DNA from: Methylobacterium sp. J-070
GTDB lineage: Bacteria > Pseudomonadota > Alphaproteobacteria > Rhizobiales > Beijerinckiaceae
Length of the DNA stretch: 64,000 bases
Assembly (NCBI RefSeq): GCF_022829385.1
Contig: NZ_JAKSXX010000165.1
Location: 248,001 to 312,000, forward strand
Reading direction: 5' to 3'
In this document: positions 61,733 to 64,000 of the stretch, one piece after another
Position numbering within the stretch: position 1 is the stretch's first letter
Layout of the letters: the number at the start of each line of letters is the position of its first letter
Made by a program: the position numbers and the translations under genes
The notes under the pieces: generated by a model
The model's input: only the letters and a program-made list of their open reading frames with translations
Databases searched by the model: none
Told to the model about the DNA's origin: nothing

Positions 61733-62743
61733 ATGGATCAGGAACCGCTGCGCGCGTGGCTCGCCGAGCATCTCGGCTGCCCGGATCTCGCCATCGCCGA
61801 CATGCGCCCCCTCGGCGGCGGCTCCATCCAGGAGAACCGGCTCGTCCGCTGCCGGGTCGGCGGCGGCACCCGCGCCTTCGTGCTGCGCATGGACGCCGCC
61901 GCCACCATCGCGTCGAGCCGCTCCCGTGCGGAGGAGTTCCGCATCCTGGAGGCGGTCTGGCGCGCCGGCGTCCGGGTGCCCGAGCCGGTCGGCTTCTGCG
62001 CCGACCCGGCCATCATCGGCGCGCCCTTCGCGCTGATGGGTCTCGTCGAGGGCGTCGGACTCGGCCCCCGGATCGCCAAGGATCTGGCCCTCGGGGGCGA
62101 CCGCGAGCGTCTGGCCGAGACCCTGGGCGGCGAATTGGCCAGGATCCACGGCGCTCTCGATCCCCGCGACCTGCCCGCCGGGCTCGCCTTCCTGGGCGCG
62201 CCCGACCCGAACCCCGCGCTGGCCGAGATCGCCCGGCTGCGCGCCAGCCTGGACGGGATCGGCGCGCGGCGGCCGGCGATCGAATGGGGGCTGCGCTGGG
62301 GGGAGTCCCGGGCGCCGGACTGCCCGATGCCGACCCTCGTCCACCGGGACTATCGCACCGGCAACTACATGGTCGACGCCTCCGGCCTCACCGCGGTGCT
62401 GGACTGGGAATTCGCCGGCTGGGGCGATCCCGATCAGGATCTCGGGTGGTTCTGCGCCGCCTGCTGGCGCTTCGGCCGACCCGAGCTCGAGGCCGGCGGC
62501 ATCGGGTCCCGGGCGGCCTTCTACCGGGGTTACGCGGCTGCGGGCGGACGCCCGATCGATCCGGAGCGCGTGGCCTATTGGGAAGTGATGGCGCATGTGC
62601 GCTGGGCGGTGATCGCGCTGGAGCAGGGCGCCCGCCACGTCTCCGGTCGCGAGTTCTCCCTGGAGCTGGCGCTGACCGGCCGCATGGTGCCCGACCTCGA
62701 ACGCGCCATCCTCCGGGCGACGCCCCCGGGAACGTGGAGTTGA
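61733..62743 (+). CDS. APH-fold phosphotransferase (LvaA-like, ACAD-associated)
   Basis: A 336-residue kinase-fold protein. The catalytic loop is TLVHRDYRTGNYMV (His-x-Asp-x4-Asn) and the metal-binding DWE is in TAVLDWEFAGWGDPDQDL. The N-lobe has RLVRCRVGGGTRAFVLRMD and the later ALMGLVEGVG linker. This branch is the one fused to acyl-CoA dehydrogenase in human ACAD10/11 and found as LvaA in Pseudomonas; it phosphorylates the 4-hydroxy group of 4-hydroxyacyl-CoA. It starts three bases after the SDR stop. Confidence 0.9.
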   Translation: MDQEPLRAWLAEHLGCPDLAIADMRPLGGGSIQENRLVRCRVGGGTRAFVLRMDAAATIASSRSRAEEFRILEAVWRAGVRVPEPVGFCADPAIIGAPFALMGLVEGVGLGPRIAKDLALGGDRERLAETLGGELARIHGALDPRDLPAGLAFLGAPDPNPALAEIARLRASLDGIGARRPAIEWGLRWGESRAPDCPMPTLVHRDYRTGNYMVDASGLTAVLDWEFAGWGDPDQDLGWFCAACWRFGRPELEAGGIGSRAAFYRGYAAAGGRPIDPERVAYWEVMAHVRWAVIALEQGARHVSGREFSLELALTGRMVPDLERAILRATPPGTWS

Positions 62744-62745
62744 GC

Positions 62746-63069
62746 ATGCAGGACGACCCCTCCGGCGCCGCCCTCCTCGACGCCGCCCGCCGGGCCCTCA
62801 CCGAGGAGGTCGTGCCGGGCCTCGAAGGCCGTCCCCGCTACGTCGCCCTCATGGTGGCCAACGCGATCGGCATCGCCGCCCGGGAGATCGCCGAGGCTGA
62901 TCGGTTGCAGGCGGCGTCCGAGCGCGTCCTGGCCGGCGACGGCGTCGAAGCCCTGGTCCGGGCGATCCGCGCCGGGGCCCGCGACGCCGATCCCGACCTG
63001 CACGCCGCCCTGAGCGCGGCGACGCAGGCGGCGGCCGAGGTCTGGAAGCCCGCCCGGTCCGAGCGCTGA
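62746..63069 (+). CDS. Small helical protein of the phosphotransferase pair (LvaB-like, DUF6285)
   Basis: A 107-residue mostly helical, acidic protein (LLDAARRALTEEVVPGLEG, YVALMVANAIGIAAREIAE). Its size and position right behind an APH-fold kinase and an ACAD10/11-type dehydrogenase match LvaB of the Pseudomonas lva operon, which LvaA needs for activity. The start is two bases after the kinase stop. I see no catalytic motif, so it is likely a partner subunit. Family name is from memory and should be checked. Confidence 0.8.
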   Translation: MQDDPSGAALLDAARRALTEEVVPGLEGRPRYVALMVANAIGIAAREIAEADRLQAASERVLAGDGVEALVRAIRAGARDADPDLHAALSAATQAAAEVWKPARSER

Positions 63070-63073
63070 CGGC

Positions 63074-64000
63074 TCAGAGCGCCCGCGCCTGCTCGCGCAG
63101 GACGAATTTCTGGATCTTGCCGGTGGAGGTCTTCGGTAGCGGGCCGAACACCACGGTCTTGGGCACCTTGAATCGGGCCATCCGCGCGCGGCAGAAGGCG
63201 ATCACGTCCCGGTCGGTCGGCGCGTCGGCGCCGGGCTTCATTTCGAGGAAGGCGCAGGGACTCTCGCCCCAGGTCGCGTCCGGTCGCGCCACCACGGCGG
63301 CCAGCATCACCGCGGGGTGGCGCATCAGCACCTCCTCGACCTCCAGACTGGAGATGTTCTCGCCGCCCGAGATGATGATGTCCTTCGCGCGGTCCTTGAT
63401 CTCGACCGATCCGTCCGGATGCCAGACCGCGAGATCGCCGGTCCGATACCAGCCGCCGGCGAGGGCGCGCCCGGTCGCCTCCGGATTGCCGAGGTAGCCC
63501 TTCATCACCGTATTGCCGCGCAGGCGAATCTCCCCGACCGCCGTGCCGTCCCGCGGCACCGGCTCGTCCGTCGCCGGATCGACCACCGACACCGCTTCGA
63601 GAGTCGCGAGCGGCACGCCCTGGCGCGCCATCCGACCGTAGCGCTCCGCGTCGGTCAGGTCCGCCCAGTCCGGCTGCGCCAGGCAGACCGTCGCCGGGCC
63701 GTAGCTCTCGGTCGCGCCGTAGAGGTGCGTCACCTGGAAGCCCAGCTCCTCCATGGTGCGGATGATCGTCGAGGACGGCGCCGCCCCGCCCACCGCGCAG
63801 CGCACCCGTTGCGGGAAGGCCGTGCGGTCGGTGTCCGGCGCGTGGGCGATCATCGAGAGGACGATCGGCGCGCCGCAGAGATGCGTGACGCCGTGGGCGG
63901 CGATCAGGCGGAAGATCGCCGCCGGCTCGACCTTGCGGAGGCAGACCTGGGTGGCGCAGGCCGCGACGCTGGCCCACGGGTACGACCAGCCGCTGCAGTG
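63074..64000 (-). CDS. AMP-binding acyl-CoA synthetase, C-terminal part (cut by window edge)
   Basis: The minus-strand frame is open from base 64000 to the stop at 63074, giving 308 residues; the start lies beyond the window. Visible motifs: HCSGWSYPWASVAA, THLYGATESYGPATVCLA (A5), EIRLRGNTVMKGYLGNPEAT, WYRTGDLAVWHPDGSVEIK (A7-A8), DRAKDIIISGGENISS and the acyl-adenylate Lys in PKTSTGKIQKFVLRE (A10). It activates a carboxylic acid to its CoA thioester with ATP. It converges on the lva-like run, 4 bp apart, and could supply its substrate, the LvaE role (inference). Confidence 0.94.
   Translation of the reverse strand, partial: HCSGWSYPWASVAACATQVCLRKVEPAAIFRLIAAHGVTHLCGAPIVLSMIAHAPDTDRTAFPQRVRCAVGGAAPSSTIIRTMEELGFQVTHLYGATESYGPATVCLAQPDWADLTDAERYGRMARQGVPLATLEAVSVVDPATDEPVPRDGTAVGEIRLRGNTVMKGYLGNPEATGRALAGGWYRTGDLAVWHPDGSVEIKDRAKDIIISGGENISSLEVEEVLMRHPAVMLAAVVARPDATWGESPCAFLEMKPGADAPTDRDVIAFCRARMARFKVPKTVVFGPLPKTSTGKIQKFVLREQARAL

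Overview
The window is a GC-rich, gene-dense stretch of chromosome from an alphaproteobacterium. Three things point to the order Hyphomicrobiales (Rhizobiales): a circularly permuted (two-piece) tmRNA gene, a Cox11/SURF1-type cytochrome c oxidase operon, and a CpdR-type single-domain response regulator. A methylotroph-like genus such as Methylobacterium is my best guess from overall protein character and the fdhD gene, but this is inference. I see no insertion sequence, prophage, integrase or CRISPR array, so this looks like ordinary chromosome. Genes at both window edges are cut off.

Layout. 1-11 kb: a cut-off gene, an EAL phosphodiesterase, a fused beta-oxidation enzyme facing a LysR regulator, a GltI-like binding protein with threonine aldolase, a DnaQ-like exonuclease carrying a SWIM-like motif, and an enlarged LigA next to an MFS transporter. 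11-18 kb: an Sfp-type phosphopantetheinyl transferase, tRNA-Pro(CGG), permuted ssrA, an SGNH-like membrane protein, the queuosine pair queA-tgt, two small ORFs and a CDF metal exporter. 18-20.5 kb: sfnB and sfnG for dimethyl sulfone use. 20.5-27.3 kb: the aa3 oxidase cluster on the minus strand (ctaC, ctaD, ctaB, coxF-like, ctaG, ctaE, terminator, DUF983, surf1). 27.6-36.2 kb: fdhD, a proline-rich secreted protein, and gltB-gltD. 36.2-41.2 kb: a minus-strand group galE, lytic transglycosylase, SGNH hydrolase, divergent from galU; galU is followed by a probable small RNA with a strong terminator. 41-48 kb: N-formylglutamate amidohydrolase, cpdR, glutaredoxin plus a nitrilase-family enzyme, DUF1178, yqaA-dsbB, tRNA-Leu(CAA), a renalase-like flavoprotein coupled to a histone-deacetylase-fold protein, and a 57-residue membrane protein. 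48-51 kb: dgoK-dgoA and a DSD1-type PLP enzyme. 51-56 kb: a complete branched-chain-amino-acid-type ABC importer. 56-58.4 kb: a hypothetical protein and mutL.

The last 5.4 kb is the most interesting part. An ACAD10/11-like acyl-CoA dehydrogenase, thiolase, SDR, APH-fold phosphotransferase and a ~107-residue protein lie on the plus strand, with an acyl-CoA synthetase converging from the minus strand. This gene set matches the core of the Pseudomonas putida lva (levulinate/4-hydroxyacid) pathway. I therefore propose that this locus degrades 4-hydroxy- or 4-oxo-acids through a phosphorylated acyl-CoA intermediate.

Regulatory signals I could support are promoters for tRNA-Pro, ssrA and sfnG (the last with a palindrome over its -10), a TATAAT box before galU, intrinsic terminators after ctaE and after the galU-proximal small RNA, paired palindromes between ctaD and ctaB, and a hairpin that takes in the sfnG start codon.
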